54,855 bases of DNA from Pseudomonas sp. UBA4194 (lineage in GTDB: Bacteria; Pseudomonadota; Gammaproteobacteria; Pseudomonadales; Pseudomonadaceae). The notes below the pieces were generated by a model. That model was not told where the DNA came from, made no database searches, and worked only from the letters and a program-made list of their open reading frames with translations. Location of the stretch: assembly GCF_002379585.1 (NCBI RefSeq), contig NZ_DFUE01000076.1, positions 1-54,855 of the forward strand, given 5' to 3'. The number at the start of each line of letters is the position of its first letter. Position 1 is the stretch's first letter. Both the position numbers and the translations under genes were made by a program. Shown one piece after another: positions 27,205 through 36,237 of this stretch.

Positions 27205-28851
27205 TCAACGCCCCTGTCCCAGATTGGCTTCGTTCATGTCCAGCTCCGCCAGCACTTCGCGCAGCGCCTCATCGCCGATCAAGTGGCGTCTACGCAGGTC
27301 GTAGAGTGCAAGGCGCTGCGCGCGCAGCGCCTTGATGCGCAGCCGCCGTTCCAACTGATCCATCTGGCGTGCCAGCGCCTGAGCTTCGGCGGAGTCGTTG
27401 AATACGTCCAGCTGATGACGGTATTCGGACATGATCCGCCCTTTCAGCTCGGTGGCCAAAGCTGCCTGGGCGGCATCCTGACCCGCCGCTTTCTCGGCCG
27501 GCTCCTCCTCTTCCAGCGAGCGTATCGCGGCATCGGCGATACGCCGCCAGGCATCGCGAACCTCTTCACGCCCACCATCGTCGGTACTGGCCACAACCCC
27601 GCGCAGCAGGAGCGGCAAGGCAATGCATGCTGCCACCAGCGACAATAGAATCACGCCTGCTGCAATGAAAATCAGCAGGTCACGCTGGGGAAAGTCCTGC
27701 CCTGGCGCCATCAGCAGAGGCACCGACAGCACACCGGCCAAGGTCACCGCCCCACGCACCCCACCGACCGTCAGCAACCAGCAGGAGCGGGCGTCCGGCA
27801 CCTTGGTCAGGCCACTCTTGCCCCGCAGGCGACGCACGATCGCGATGGACCGCCAGGTGCTTTGCACCCAGACGAAGCGCAGCGCCAGGAGTACGCAGAA
27901 GATTGCCACCACCTCCAGGCAGCGCCACAGCAGCGCGGGCCACAGGGTGGGCTCGTGGCTGACCACCGCCTTGATGATGTCGGGCAGTTGCAAACCCAGC
28001 AGCAGGAAGATCAATCCGTTGAAGGCGAACTCCAGCAGCGACCATACGCTGCGGTTGAGAATGCGCGTGCGGGTCTGGCGCGGCAGCAGGTCCAGCCAGC
28101 TCTGCATCATGCCTGCGGCCACGGCCGAAAGAATGCCCGACGCGCCCAGACGCTCGGCCAGAACATAGGCGGCGAACGGCAGCAACAACATGAACACCAC
28201 GTGAGTGGCCGGGTCATCCCAGCCGCGGGCGATCATCAGCAAGCGCAAGCGCCCCACCACCCAGCTCAGCGCGACGCCGATAGCCAGGCCGCCTACCGCC
28301 ACCAGGACGAAGGTCACGCTGGCATCGGCGATCGAGAACACACCCGTGATAGCCGCCGCCAGGGCGAACTTGAAGGTCACCAGGCCCGACGCATCGTTCA
28401 TCAGCGCTTCACCCTGGAGAATGCGCATGAGCGGTGTCGGCAAGCGGTCCTGGGCGATCGCCGAGACCGCCACGGCGTCCGTCGGTGACAACACCGCGGC
28501 CAAGGCGAAGGCTACCGGCAGCGGAATGTCCGGCAACAGCCAATGAATGAACCAACCAGCGCCCAGCACGGTGAACAATACAAGCCCCACGGCGAGCATC
28601 AATACCGGGCCACGGTAGTGCCACAGGTCACGCTTTGGAATGCGCCAGCCATCGGAGAACAGCAAGGGCGGCAGGAACAGAAACAGGAACAGCTCCGGTT
28701 CCAGCGCCACGTGCAGGCCCAGGGTGGGCCAGGCCAGGATGGCCCCGGCAGCAATCTGCAACAGGGGCAGCGGCAGCGGGATCACCCTCGCCACCAACCG
28801 GGAGACGCTGACCAGCATCAGCAAGATCAGCACGGTGTAGGCAGTTTGCAT
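27205..28851 (-). CDS. CPA1 family Na+/H+ (cation/proton) antiporter
   Basis: A 548-residue inner-membrane protein with about 12 hydrophobic segments over residues 1-390 and a cytoplasmic C-terminal tail that is highly charged. Family motifs: FLPPLLFSDGW, VLSPTDAVAV, LMNDASGLV, and GGVRGAVTLAGVLS. It exchanges Na+ or K+ for H+ in pH and salt homeostasis. The cation cannot be assigned from sequence. Confidence 0.93.
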   Translation of the reverse strand: MQTAYTVLILLMLVSVSRLVARVIPLPLPLLQIAAGAILAWPTLGLHVALEPELFLFLFLPPLLFSDGWRIPKRDLWHYRGPVLMLAVGLVLFTVLGAGWFIHWLLPDIPLPVAFALAAVLSPTDAVAVSAIAQDRLPTPLMRILQGEALMNDASGLVTFKFALAAAITGVFSIADASVTFVLVAVGGLAIGVALSWVVGRLRLLMIARGWDDPATHVVFMLLLPFAAYVLAERLGASGILSAVAAGMMQSWLDLLPRQTRTRILNRSVWSLLEFAFNGLIFLLLGLQLPDIIKAVVSHEPTLWPALLWRCLEVVAIFCVLLALRFVWVQSTWRSIAIVRRLRGKSGLTKVPDARSCWLLTVGGVRGAVTLAGVLSVPLLMAPGQDFPQRDLLIFIAAGVILLSLVAACIALPLLLRGVVASTDDGGREEVRDAWRRIADAAIRSLEEEEPAEKAAGQDAAQAALATELKGRIMSEYRHQLDVFNDSAEAQALARQMDQLERRLRIKALRAQRLALYDLRRRHLIGDEALREVLAELDMNEANLGQGR

Positions 28852-28920
28852 TGCAGCGGATTTCCTTCTGATTCGACAGATGCACCCATGGTAACGACTT
28901 GTGACAACGTGGAGCGCTGC

Positions 28921-28986
28921 GACAAGGTTTCACATCGAGGTTTCATCTGCACGCCAGGTCTGGATGGGCCTGGATCAAACCTTGTC
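28921..28986. repeat. 10-bp inverted repeat in divergent gap
   Basis: GACAAGGTTT (28921-28930) and AAACCTTGTC (28977-28986) are perfect inverted copies 46 bases apart, between the divergent antiporter and YffB-like genes. It may be an operator or a structured leader; unproven. Confidence 0.4.
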
Positions 28987-29082
28987 ACCATAGAGTCATG
29001 GCGTTGACACATCCGATGCCGCATAATTCCGCGATTCGTTTTCGGGAGACTGTGGGGAGCATTCGTAGCCCCTCCTAGATCA

Positions 29083-29430
29083 ATGGCTTATATTCTCTAC
29101 GGCATCAAAGCCTGTGACACCATGAAAAAGGCCCGCACCTGGCTCGACGAGCACCAGGTGGAGTACGGCTTCCACGACTACAAGAGCGCGGGCATCGACC
29201 GTGAACACCTGGCCCGCTGGTGTGACGAGCACGGCTGGCAAGTGGTGTTGAACAAGGCCGGCACCACCTTTCGCAAGCTCAGCGATGAACAGAAGGCCGA
29301 CATCGACCAGGCCAAGGCCATCGAGCTGATGCTCGCTCAGCCGTCGATGATCAAGCGCCCGGTGCTGGAGCTCGGCAGCAAGACCCTGATTGGCTTCAAG
29401 CCCGACATCTACGCGGCGGCCCTCGAATAA
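29083..29430 (+). CDS. ArsC/Spx/YffB-family protein
   Basis: A 115-residue thioredoxin-fold protein. It begins MAYILYGIKACDTMKKARTW: a lone Cys in the position of the ArsC catalytic Cys, followed by the family core GFHDYKS. The C-terminal IKRPVLE and IGFKPDIY are typical of the YffB/Spx-type subgroup rather than true arsenate reductase. The role is unknown. It lies directly upstream of dapD, likely in the same transcript. Confidence 0.9.
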   Translation: MAYILYGIKACDTMKKARTWLDEHQVEYGFHDYKSAGIDREHLARWCDEHGWQVVLNKAGTTFRKLSDEQKADIDQAKAIELMLAQPSMIKRPVLELGSKTLIGFKPDIYAAALE

Positions 29431-29470
29431 CCACGGCCCGGCCCGCACTCATTCTGCAAGAGGTATCTTC

Positions 29471-30505
29471 ATGTCCAATTCCCTGTTCAGCCTGGCCTTC
29501 GGTGTCGGCACCCAGAACCGTCAAGGCACCTGGCTGGAAGTCTTCTACGCCCAGCCACTGGTCAATCCGGCCGCTGCACTGATCGACGCGATTTCCCCAA
29601 TCCTGGGCTACACCGGCGGCAACCAGGCCATCAGCTTCAGCAACACCCAGGCCTCGCAATTGGCCGAGGCGCTGAAGAACGTCGACCCTGCCCAGGCTGC
29701 CCTGCTGACCCGTCTGGCCGAAAGTCACAAGCCGCTGGTCGCCACCCTGCTGGCCGAAGACGCTGCGTTGACCTCCACCCCCGAGGCCTACCTCAAGCTG
29801 CATCTGCTGTCGCACCGCCTGGCCAAGCCCCACGGTCTGAGCCTGGCCGGCATCTTCCCGCTGCTGCCAAACGTCGCCTGGACCAGCCAGGGTGCGGTTG
29901 ACCTGGCCGAGCTGGGCGAACGTCAACTCGAAGCGCGCCTCAAGGGCGAACTGCTGGAAGTGTTCTCAGTCGATAAATTCCCGAAAATGACCGACTACGT
30001 GGTTCCTGCCGGCGTACGTATCGCCGACAGCGCTCGCGTGCGCCTGGGTGCCTACATCGGTGAAGGCACCACCATCATGCACGAAGGCTTCGTCAACTTT
30101 AACGCCGGCACCGAAGGCCCTGGCATGATCGAAGGCCGTGTGTCGGCCGGTGTATTCGTCGGCAAGGGTTCGGACCTGGGCGGCGGTTGCTCCACCATGG
30201 GCACCCTGTCCGGCGGCGGCAACATCGTGATCAAGGTCGGCGAAGGCTGCCTGATCGGTGCCAATGCCGGTATCGGCATCCCGTTGGGCGACCGCAACAC
30301 TGTCGAGGCAGGCCTGTACATCACCGCAGGCACCAAAGTGGCCCTGCTCGACGAGCAGAACCAGTTGGTCAAAACCTTGAAAGCACGTGACCTGGCCGGC
30401 CAGCCTGACCTGCTGTTCCGTCGCAACTCGGTGACCGGTGCCGTGGAGTGCAAAACCCACAAGTCCGCCATCGAGCTGAACGAAGCGCTGCACGCTCACA
30501 ACTAA
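29471..30505 (+). CDS. dapD: tetrahydrodipicolinate N-succinyltransferase
   Basis: A 344-residue enzyme of the Pseudomonas-type DapD subgroup. It succinylates tetrahydrodipicolinate in the meso-diaminopimelate/lysine pathway. The C-terminal half is a left-handed beta-helix with hexapeptide repeats (GAYIGEGTTIMHEGFVNF, GCLIGANAGIGIPLGD). The start MSNSLFSLAFGVG at 29471 has AGAGGT upstream. dapA, another step of the same pathway, is at 44.5 kb. Confidence 0.96.
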   Translation: MSNSLFSLAFGVGTQNRQGTWLEVFYAQPLVNPAAALIDAISPILGYTGGNQAISFSNTQASQLAEALKNVDPAQAALLTRLAESHKPLVATLLAEDAALTSTPEAYLKLHLLSHRLAKPHGLSLAGIFPLLPNVAWTSQGAVDLAELGERQLEARLKGELLEVFSVDKFPKMTDYVVPAGVRIADSARVRLGAYIGEGTTIMHEGFVNFNAGTEGPGMIEGRVSAGVFVGKGSDLGGGCSTMGTLSGGGNIVIKVGEGCLIGANAGIGIPLGDRNTVEAGLYITAGTKVALLDEQNQLVKTLKARDLAGQPDLLFRRNSVTGAVECKTHKSAIELNEALHAHN

Positions 30506-30515
30506 GTGGCGATAC

Positions 30516-30544
30516 AGGGCCCGGCGCATCTGCCGGGCCCTTTG
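30516..30544 (+). terminator. hairpin between dapD and csdA
   Basis: AGGGCCCGGC (30516-30525), a 6-base loop and GCCGGGCCCT (30532-30541) followed by only TT. A strong stem 11 bases after dapD; the short T run suggests a partial terminator or processing site. Confidence 0.65.
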
Positions 30545-30561
30545 CCCGGGGCCCTCACACC

Positions 30562-31767
30562 ATGTTTCATGCCTCCCCCTGGCGCTCTGACTTTCCAGCC
30601 ATCGCCGCCCTGCACCGCCAGCACCAGACCTATCTGGACAACGCTGCCACCACCCAGAAACCACAGGCAATGCTCGATGCCATCGGCCACTACTACGCCA
30701 ATGGTGCTGCCAATGTTCATCGTGCCCAGCATCTGCCCGGCGCCCTGGCCACCCAGGCCTTCGAGTGCACTCGGGAGAAGGTAGCGCAGTGGCTCAATGC
30801 CCGGGCATCACAGGACATCATCTTTACCCACGGCGCTACCAGTGCGCTCAACCTCCTGGCATACGGCCTTGCCGGCGAATTCAGCGCCGGTGATGAACTG
30901 GTGATCAGCGCGGCCGAGCATCATGCCAATCTGCTGCCTTGGCAGCAGTTGGCCAAGCGCGGCGGCCTGAATCTGCGGGTACTGCCCCTGGCCCCTTCTG
31001 GCGTGATCGACATCGAAGCCGCAGCTCATATCATCGGGCCGCGCACTCGCCTATTGGCAGTGACTCAACTGTCCAACGTGCTGGGTGCCTGGCAACCGCT
31101 GGCGCCGCTGTTGGCCATGGCCAAAGCCCAAGGGGCGCTGACCGTGATCGACGGTGCTCAGGGCGTCGTGCATGGTCGCCACGACGTGCAGCAACTGGGC
31201 TGCGACTTCTATGTGTTTTCCAGCCACAAGCTCTATGGACCGGAGGGTGTCGGTGTGCTGTACGGCCGTCGCGAGGCGCTTGCACGATTGCAGCACTGGC
31301 AGTTCGGCGGTGAGATGGTGCACCAGGCGGATTATCAGAGCGCTACCTTTCACCCGGCGCCGCTGGGCTACGAGGCGGGCACGCCGCCGATCGCCGGGGT
31401 GATCGGGTTGGGGGCCAGCCTGGACTATCTCAGCGGCCTGGATGCTGACGCCGTGGCCGCCCATGAAGCAGCCCTGCATCAGCAGTTGTTGCGTGGCCTG
31501 AACGATCGCGACGGGATCGACCTGCTGGGCAGCCCGGCAGTGGCCCTCGCCAGCTTCGTGGTGCAGGGCGTGCACAATGCCGACCTGGCGCATTTGTTGA
31601 CGGATCAGGGCATCGCCGTGCGGGCCGGGCACCACTGCGCCATGCCACTGATGCATAACCTGGGTCTGGGCGGCGCCATCCGGGTATCACTGGGGTTGTA
31701 CAACGACTCTGGGGATCTGCAACGCTTCTTTGATGGGCTGGACAAAGCCTTGGAGATACTGCGATGA
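30562..31767 (+). CDS. csdA: cysteine desulfurase (CsdA/SufS type)
   Basis: A 401-residue PLP enzyme that removes sulfur from cysteine to give alanine and a persulfide. DNAATTQKP is near the start, SSHKLYGPEG carries the PLP-binding Lys, and RAGHHCAMP carries the catalytic Cys. Its neighbour csdE is the sulfur acceptor, and tcdA (csdL) lies 440 bases on. This matches E. coli csdA-csdE-csdL and points to sulfur transfer for tRNA modification as well as cluster supply. Start at ATG 30562 (MFHASPWRSDFP). Confidence 0.94.
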   Translation: MFHASPWRSDFPAIAALHRQHQTYLDNAATTQKPQAMLDAIGHYYANGAANVHRAQHLPGALATQAFECTREKVAQWLNARASQDIIFTHGATSALNLLAYGLAGEFSAGDELVISAAEHHANLLPWQQLAKRGGLNLRVLPLAPSGVIDIEAAAHIIGPRTRLLAVTQLSNVLGAWQPLAPLLAMAKAQGALTVIDGAQGVVHGRHDVQQLGCDFYVFSSHKLYGPEGVGVLYGRREALARLQHWQFGGEMVHQADYQSATFHPAPLGYEAGTPPIAGVIGLGASLDYLSGLDADAVAAHEAALHQQLLRGLNDRDGIDLLGSPAVALASFVVQGVHNADLAHLLTDQGIAVRAGHHCAMPLMHNLGLGGAIRVSLGLYNDSGDLQRFFDGLDKALEILR

Positions 31768-32165
31768 GCCTTTCTGCGCAGGCGCAACAGGCGCTGGAAG
31801 CTTTCAGCCAGGCGCCAGGCTGGGAGCAGCGCGCGCGGCTGCTGATGCAATGGGGTGAGCGGCTGGAGCCGCTGACCGACGAGCAGAAGGTAGAGGCCAA
31901 TCGCGTGCACGGTTGCGAGAGCACGGTGTGGCTGGTGGTGGAGCAGCGCGACGAAGGCTGGCATTTCAGGGCGGCCAGCGATGCCCGGATGATTCGCGGC
32001 TTGCTGGCGTTGCTGCTGGTACGGGTTCAGGGGCTCGGTTCGCAGGAACTGCGGGCGCTGAACCTTGCGGGTTGGTTTGAAGCGCTGGGGCTGGCGCGGC
32101 AGTTGTCGCCTTCGCGCAGCAATGGGTTGAATGCGGTGTTGCAGCGGATGGCGGCGTTGACTTGA
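31764..32165 (+). CDS. csdE: CsdE/SufE family sulfur acceptor
   Basis: A 133-residue protein that takes the persulfide from CsdA. The active-site region VHGCESTVWL contains the acceptor Cys (about residue 52). The start overlaps the csdA stop (ATGA), giving coupled translation of the enzyme and its partner. Confidence 0.94.
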   Translation: MSLSAQAQQALEAFSQAPGWEQRARLLMQWGERLEPLTDEQKVEANRVHGCESTVWLVVEQRDEGWHFRAASDARMIRGLLALLLVRVQGLGSQELRALNLAGWFEALGLARQLSPSRSNGLNAVLQRMAALT

Positions 32166-32179
32166 AATCCGCGTCGCGG

Positions 32180-32558
32180 CCATCGCGGGTAGAACCCGCT
32201 CCCACAAGGGATCTGCGGTGAGCCGTATATCTGGGAGAGGTCCCAGAATCCTGTGTGATCTGTAGTGTGCCTTAGGTCTGGGATAGGTCCCAGAATCCTG
32301 TGTGATCTGTGGTGTGCCTTAGGTCTGGGATAGGTCCCAGAACCCTGTGGGGTCTGGGGTGTGCCTCAGGTCTGGGATAGGTCCCAGAACCCTGTGGGAT
32401 CTGTGGTGCACCTTAGGTCTGGATAGGTCCCAGAATCCTTTGGGGTCTGTGGTGTGCCTTAGGTCTGGATAGGTCACAGAACCCTGTGAGATCTGTGGTA
32501 TGCCTTAGATCCAGTGTCAGGCACGGGACTCTGTGGGAGCGGGTTCTACCCGCGATGG
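32180..32558. repeat. REP-bracketed array, 6 x 47 bp
   Basis: A perfect 27-bp inverted repeat (32180-32206 and 32532-32558, family B REP) encloses six head-to-tail units of 47, 47, 47, 47, 46 and 46 bp: 32230-32276, 32277-32323, 32324-32370, 32371-32417, 32418-32463, 32464-32509. Each unit begins with the hairpin TCTGGGA-TAGG-TCCCAGA; it is intact in units 1-4 and eroded in units 5 and 6. Units also contain CCTGTGGG, the same as the REP edge. The array fills the 440-base gap between csdE and tcdA. Confidence 0.9.
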
Positions 32559-32605
32559 GGCCCTGATGAACGCAGCAAAAATCCCCTGCGCCACCCTTGC
32601 ACCTG

Positions 32606-33409
32606 CTACTTGACCCGGTCAGCAGGCCGCCGCACCCCGGCCACGATCTTGTCCACCGCCTTGGTCGCCGCCACCATGCCGAAGGTCGCCGTCACCATCA
32701 TCACCGCGCCAAAGCCACCGGCACAGTCAAGCTTCACGCCATCGCCGACAAAACTCTTCTGCAGGCAGATGCTGCCGTCAGGTTTGGGATAACGCAGTTG
32801 TTCGGTGGAGAACACGCAAGGCACGCTGTAATGGCGGGTTACCGTACGCGAAAAACCGTAATCACGGCGCAGGGTAGACCGCACCTTGGAAGCCAGTGGG
32901 TCGTTGAACGTGCGGTTGAGGTCACAGACCTGGATCAGGGTCGGATCGATCTGCCCGCCCGCGCCACCGGTGGTGATGATCTGAATCTTGCGGCGCTTGC
33001 ACCAGGCAATCAGCGCGGCCTTGGCATTGACGCTGTCGATGCAGTCGATCACGCAATCGATGTTCGGCGTGATGTATTCGGCCATGGTGTCGCGCGTGAC
33101 GAAGTCCGCCACGGCGTGCACCTTGCAGTCCGGATTGATACCGCGCAGGCGTTCGGCCATGACCTCCACCTTGGGCTTGCCCACGGTACCGTCCAGCGCA
33201 TGCAACTGGCGATTGGCGTTGCTGACGCAAACGTCGTCCAGGTCGAACAGCGAGATCTCGCCAACCCCGGTACGCGCGATTGCCTCGGCGGCCCAGGAAC
33301 CCACGCCGCCTACGCCAACGATGGCCACGTGAGCATCACGCAGGCGCTGCATGCCCTCAAGGCCATACAAGCGGGCAATACCGGCGAAACGGGGATCTTC
33401 TGTACTCAT
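32606..33409 (-). CDS. tcdA: tRNA t6A37 dehydratase (TcdA/CsdL)
   Basis: A 267-residue E1-like enzyme that cyclises N6-threonylcarbamoyladenosine in tRNA. ThiF/MoeB-type nucleotide binding is clear: VGVGGVGSWAAEAIARTGVGEI, then DLDDVCVSNANRQ. C-terminal hydrophobic segment LDCAGGFGAVMMVTATFGMV fits membrane association. Start MSTEDPRFAGIARLYG at 33409. It is convergent with csdA-csdE, its known partners in E. coli (csdL). Confidence 0.93.
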   Translation of the reverse strand: MSTEDPRFAGIARLYGLEGMQRLRDAHVAIVGVGGVGSWAAEAIARTGVGEISLFDLDDVCVSNANRQLHALDGTVGKPKVEVMAERLRGINPDCKVHAVADFVTRDTMAEYITPNIDCVIDCIDSVNAKAALIAWCKRRKIQIITTGGAGGQIDPTLIQVCDLNRTFNDPLASKVRSTLRRDYGFSRTVTRHYSVPCVFSTEQLRYPKPDGSICLQKSFVGDGVKLDCAGGFGAVMMVTATFGMVAATKAVDKIVAGVRRPADRVK

Positions 33410-33551
33410 CAGGGGGACCTCAAAAACCGGCGCGCAGTATACACGTCCCGGCGCCTGTCGGCAGGGCCCGCTCGGCGCTTGCGCGGGCCACGCGGGCGCT
33501 TGGGAAAACCGGTAGAATGACGCCTGACCGTCATTATCCGAGGTGAACCCC

Positions 33552-33917
33552 ATGAGTTCGTCCACTCCCCATACCGCCAAGCTCGATCGTATCCTGGCCG
33601 ATGCCCAGCGCGAGCGCGAAAGCGGCTACCGCGACAAGGCCCTGAAGATGTACCCGCATGTGTGTGGCCGCTGCGCTCGGGAGTTCGCCGGTAAGCGCCT
33701 GAGCGAGCTGACCGTGCACCACCGCGACCACAACCACGACAACAACCCGCAGGACGGCTCCAACTGGGAGCTGCTGTGCCTGTACTGCCACGACAACGAG
33801 CACTCGCGCTATACCGACCAGCAGTACTACGCCGAAGGCTCCACCAGCAGCCCGACCATCGCCAAGGCGACACACAACCCCTTCGCGGCCCTGGCCGGAC
33901 TGATGAAGAAAGACTGA
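33552..33917 (+). CDS. yajD: YajD family HNH nuclease
   Basis: A 121-residue protein with a zinc-binding HNH motif: HVCGRCAREF, then LTVHHRDHNHDNN and NWELLCLYCHDNEH. A role in nucleic-acid cleavage is predicted, but the substrate is unknown. GAGGTGA upstream sets the ATG at 33552. It is nine bases before the methyltransferase gene, probably one transcript. Confidence 0.92.
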   Translation: MSSSTPHTAKLDRILADAQRERESGYRDKALKMYPHVCGRCAREFAGKRLSELTVHHRDHNHDNNPQDGSNWELLCLYCHDNEHSRYTDQQYYAEGSTSSPTIAKATHNPFAALAGLMKKD

Positions 33918-33925
33918 GCGATCAC

Positions 33926-34396
33926 GTGGCGAACAAAAGGTACAGTTGCATCGGGTTGTTCAACCCCAAATCTCCTGAAAATGTCGGCTCGGTGATGCGG
34001 GCCGCCGGCTGCTACGGGGTCAACTCGGTGTTCTACACCGGTAAGCGCTACGAGCGCGCCCGTGACTTCGTCACCGATACCAAGCGTATTCATTACGATA
34101 TTCCGCTGATCGGCATCGACGACCTGCAGAAGATCATCCCGCTGGGCTGCACGCCGGTGGCGGTGGAGTTGGTGGACGGTGCGCGCCCATTGCCCGAATA
34201 CACGCATCCGGATCGAGCCATCTACATCTTCGGCCCCGAGGACGGCAGCCTCGACCAGAGCGTGCGCGACTGGTGCGAAGACACCATCTACATTCCCACC
34301 ACCGGCTGCATGAACCTGGCCGCCACGGTGAATGTGGTGCTCTACGACCGCATGGCCAAGGGCAACAACACGCGCTCCGGACCGAAATTCAAGTAA
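33926..34396 (+). CDS. SpoU (TrmH) family RNA 2'-O-methyltransferase
   Basis: A 156-residue SPOUT-fold enzyme. Motif 1 NPKSPENVGSVMRAAG, motif 2 IYIFGPEDGSLDQ and motif 3 IPTTGCMNLAATVNVVLYD form the deep-knot AdoMet site. The target nucleotide is unknown; it is not an obvious TrmL. The start is GTG at 33926 (product MANKRYSCIGLF); no ATG fits. Confidence 0.88.
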   Translation: MANKRYSCIGLFNPKSPENVGSVMRAAGCYGVNSVFYTGKRYERARDFVTDTKRIHYDIPLIGIDDLQKIIPLGCTPVAVELVDGARPLPEYTHPDRAIYIFGPEDGSLDQSVRDWCEDTIYIPTTGCMNLAATVNVVLYDRMAKGNNTRSGPKFK

Positions 34397-34461
34397 GCCC
34401 GATGGAACAGCTCCGCGTTTTGGCAGTCAGCTTGTTATCACTGCCTATCAGGAGATTGAAC

Positions 34462-34827
34462 ATGAGCGACAGCAAAACCTTGGATGTCATCAAGTCCGTT
34501 ACCGAACCGACCTACCATAACGTCAAGGGCTGGGAGCGCGCGGGCTCGCTGTTCGTGGGCGTCATCACCGTGGGCAAGGGGCTGCGTCGCGGCGGTATCC
34601 TGGGGCTGGCGCAGATTGCCATTGGCGGCGTTGCCCTGGCGCGTGGCTGGACCGGCCACAGCGCGGCGAAGACCCTGATCGAAAACAGCCGCCGCGATCT
34701 GGACGATATCCGCAGCAAGATCGAGCGCGCGGGCGATGAGCTGGTGAACCTGAAAAAGAATGCCGAGTCGGCCGTCAAGGGCGCAACCGTAACAGGCGAC
34801 GAGCCTGTGGTGCCGCCCAAGGCGTGA
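34462..34827 (+). CDS. DUF2892-like small membrane protein
   Basis: A 121-residue protein starting MSDSKTLDVIKSVTEPTYHNVKGWER. One or two short hydrophobic segments (SLFVGVITVGKGLRRGGILGLAQIAIGGVALARG cut at about residues 30-63) match the YgaP-like DUF2892 pattern of NVGxxER then Gly-rich helices. The rest is a charged coiled coil, SRRDLDDIRSKIERAGDEL. Function unknown. Confidence 0.8.
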   Translation: MSDSKTLDVIKSVTEPTYHNVKGWERAGSLFVGVITVGKGLRRGGILGLAQIAIGGVALARGWTGHSAAKTLIENSRRDLDDIRSKIERAGDELVNLKKNAESAVKGATVTGDEPVVPPKA

Positions 34828-34832
34828 TTCTG

Positions 34833-34917
34833 CGGGGCGGGCCTCTTCGCGGCTGTAGCTACTACAGCGTTATGCCCTTGTAGGAGCGGCGTGCAGCCGC
34901 GAAGACGCCCGCCCCGA
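34833..34917. repeat. REP-like inverted repeat, family C
   Basis: GGGGCGGGC...TCTTCGCGGCTG at 34833-34856 faces CAGCCGCGAAGAcGCCCGCCCC at its right edge, with an inner GTAGGAGCGGCGTGCAGCCGC. It is a 3' end REP-type hairpin (REPIN) between two convergent genes. Confidence 0.85.
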
Positions 34918-34943
34918 CACCGCCAACTCCCCTGGTGACACGA

Positions 34944-35393
34944 TCACCCCGCCCTGAAGATCAGATAATCCTCCCAATCGTCCTCATTCACATCTTTCTC
35001 GCTGACCATCTTCCCTGACTGGGAAATGCGCTGCTTATGCACCTGTTCGCGGTCACCGCAGACCAAGTGGTGCCACAGCGGCAAGTCCTGACGTTCGCTC
35101 ACCAACCGATATCCGCACGTCGGCGGCAGCCATTTGAACTGGTCAGCCTGACCGGGCGTAAGCTGGATACAGTCCGGTACCTGTTGCTTGCGATGGGGGT
35201 AATCGCTGCATTGACAGGTTTTCATGTCCAGCAGCTTGCAGGCGATGCGGGTGTAATAGACGCTGCTGTCGTCTTCGTCTTCCAGTTTCTGCAGGCAGCA
35301 CAGCCCGCAGCCGTCGCACAGCGACTCCCACTCGACGGCGTCGAGTTGCTCGAGCGTCTTGCGGATCCAGAAGGGTTCGACTTTGGCGGCCAT
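34944..35393 (-). CDS. ycgN: YcgN family cysteine-cluster protein
   Basis: A 149-residue protein with clustered cysteines: CDGCGLCCLQKLEDED, then CKLLDMKTCQCSDYPHR and a further conserved segment to PPTCGYR. This is the YcgN/UPF0260 arrangement, likely binding metal or an iron-sulfur cluster. Function unknown. Start MAAKVEPFWIRKTLEQLD at 35393. ycgL, often nearby in gammaproteobacteria, lies 2 kb away. Confidence 0.92.
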   Translation of the reverse strand: MAAKVEPFWIRKTLEQLDAVEWESLCDGCGLCCLQKLEDEDDSSVYYTRIACKLLDMKTCQCSDYPHRKQQVPDCIQLTPGQADQFKWLPPTCGYRLVSERQDLPLWHHLVCGDREQVHKQRISQSGKMVSEKDVNEDDWEDYLIFRAG

Positions 35394-35584
35394 GTTACCG
35401 GGTGTCCTGTACGAAAATGACGGTCCAGACGGAGGCAGCGTCTGAAAAGGCCGCCAGTCTAGTGTGATGCATGCCCGCGGCCAAGCCCTGACGACTGTCG
35501 GTAGGAAGCACTTCTCAGCCAAGGGCCATTCGCAGTAGGTTGCGCCCTAATCATTAGCTCCCTAAGCCCACCAGGAATGCTGCC

Positions 35585-36178
35585 ATGAGCGACAACCCTC
35601 GTATCGCCGACTATGCCATCCATGAGCAATTCATCAATCGCTGGTCGCCACGCGCCTTCGAACCCGTCGAGATCGACGAGCCCACCCTGCTCAGCTTCTT
35701 CGAAGCGGCGCGCTGGGCACCCTCGGCGTACAACTCGCAGCCTTGGCGTTTTCTCTATGCACGTCGCGGCACCCCGAACTGGGAGCGCTACCTGGGCCTG
35801 CTCAATGAATTCAATCGCTCATGGGCCCAGCATGCCTCGGCGCTGGTGATCATCGCGTCGAAGACCACCTTCACCGCGCCCGGTGCCAGCGAGGAAACCC
35901 CTGCACTGTGGCACACCTTCGATACGGGGTCGGCGTGGGGTCATCTGGCGTTGCAAGCCAGCATCAGCGGCTGGCACACCCACGGCATGGCAGGGTTCGA
36001 TCAGGACAAGACCCGCGCTGAACTGAAGATCCCGGCCGAATACGCCCTGCACGCAGCCATTGCCATTGGCAAGTTGGGCGATAAGGCTTCGTTGGCCGAA
36101 TACCTGCAAGGACGGGAGTTGCCAAGTTCCAGGGTGCCGTTGAGCCAGCTGGCGGCGGAAGGAGACTTCAGTCTGTAA
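35585..36178 (+). CDS. nitroreductase family protein
   Basis: A 197-residue FMN-dependent reductase. The family start is visible in RWSPRAFEPVEID, then EAARWAPSAYNSQPWRF, which contacts FMN. The reductant and substrate are unknown. A conserved GxG-type end motif is absent, but the length is normal. It stands alone with a good SD-like CAGGAATGCTGCC upstream. Confidence 0.9.
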   Translation: MSDNPRIADYAIHEQFINRWSPRAFEPVEIDEPTLLSFFEAARWAPSAYNSQPWRFLYARRGTPNWERYLGLLNEFNRSWAQHASALVIIASKTTFTAPGASEETPALWHTFDTGSAWGHLALQASISGWHTHGMAGFDQDKTRAELKIPAEYALHAAIAIGKLGDKASLAEYLQGRELPSSRVPLSQLAAEGDFSL

Positions 36179-36237
36179 AACCGATCTGAGCAGAGTTGAG
36201 GGTGGCGGTGTTCGGCCCCCTCACCTTGACCCTATCC

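Noticed and set aside
32180..32558. CRISPR array
   Set aside because: Units are contiguous 47-bp copies with no unique spacers and no cas genes; it is a minisatellite.
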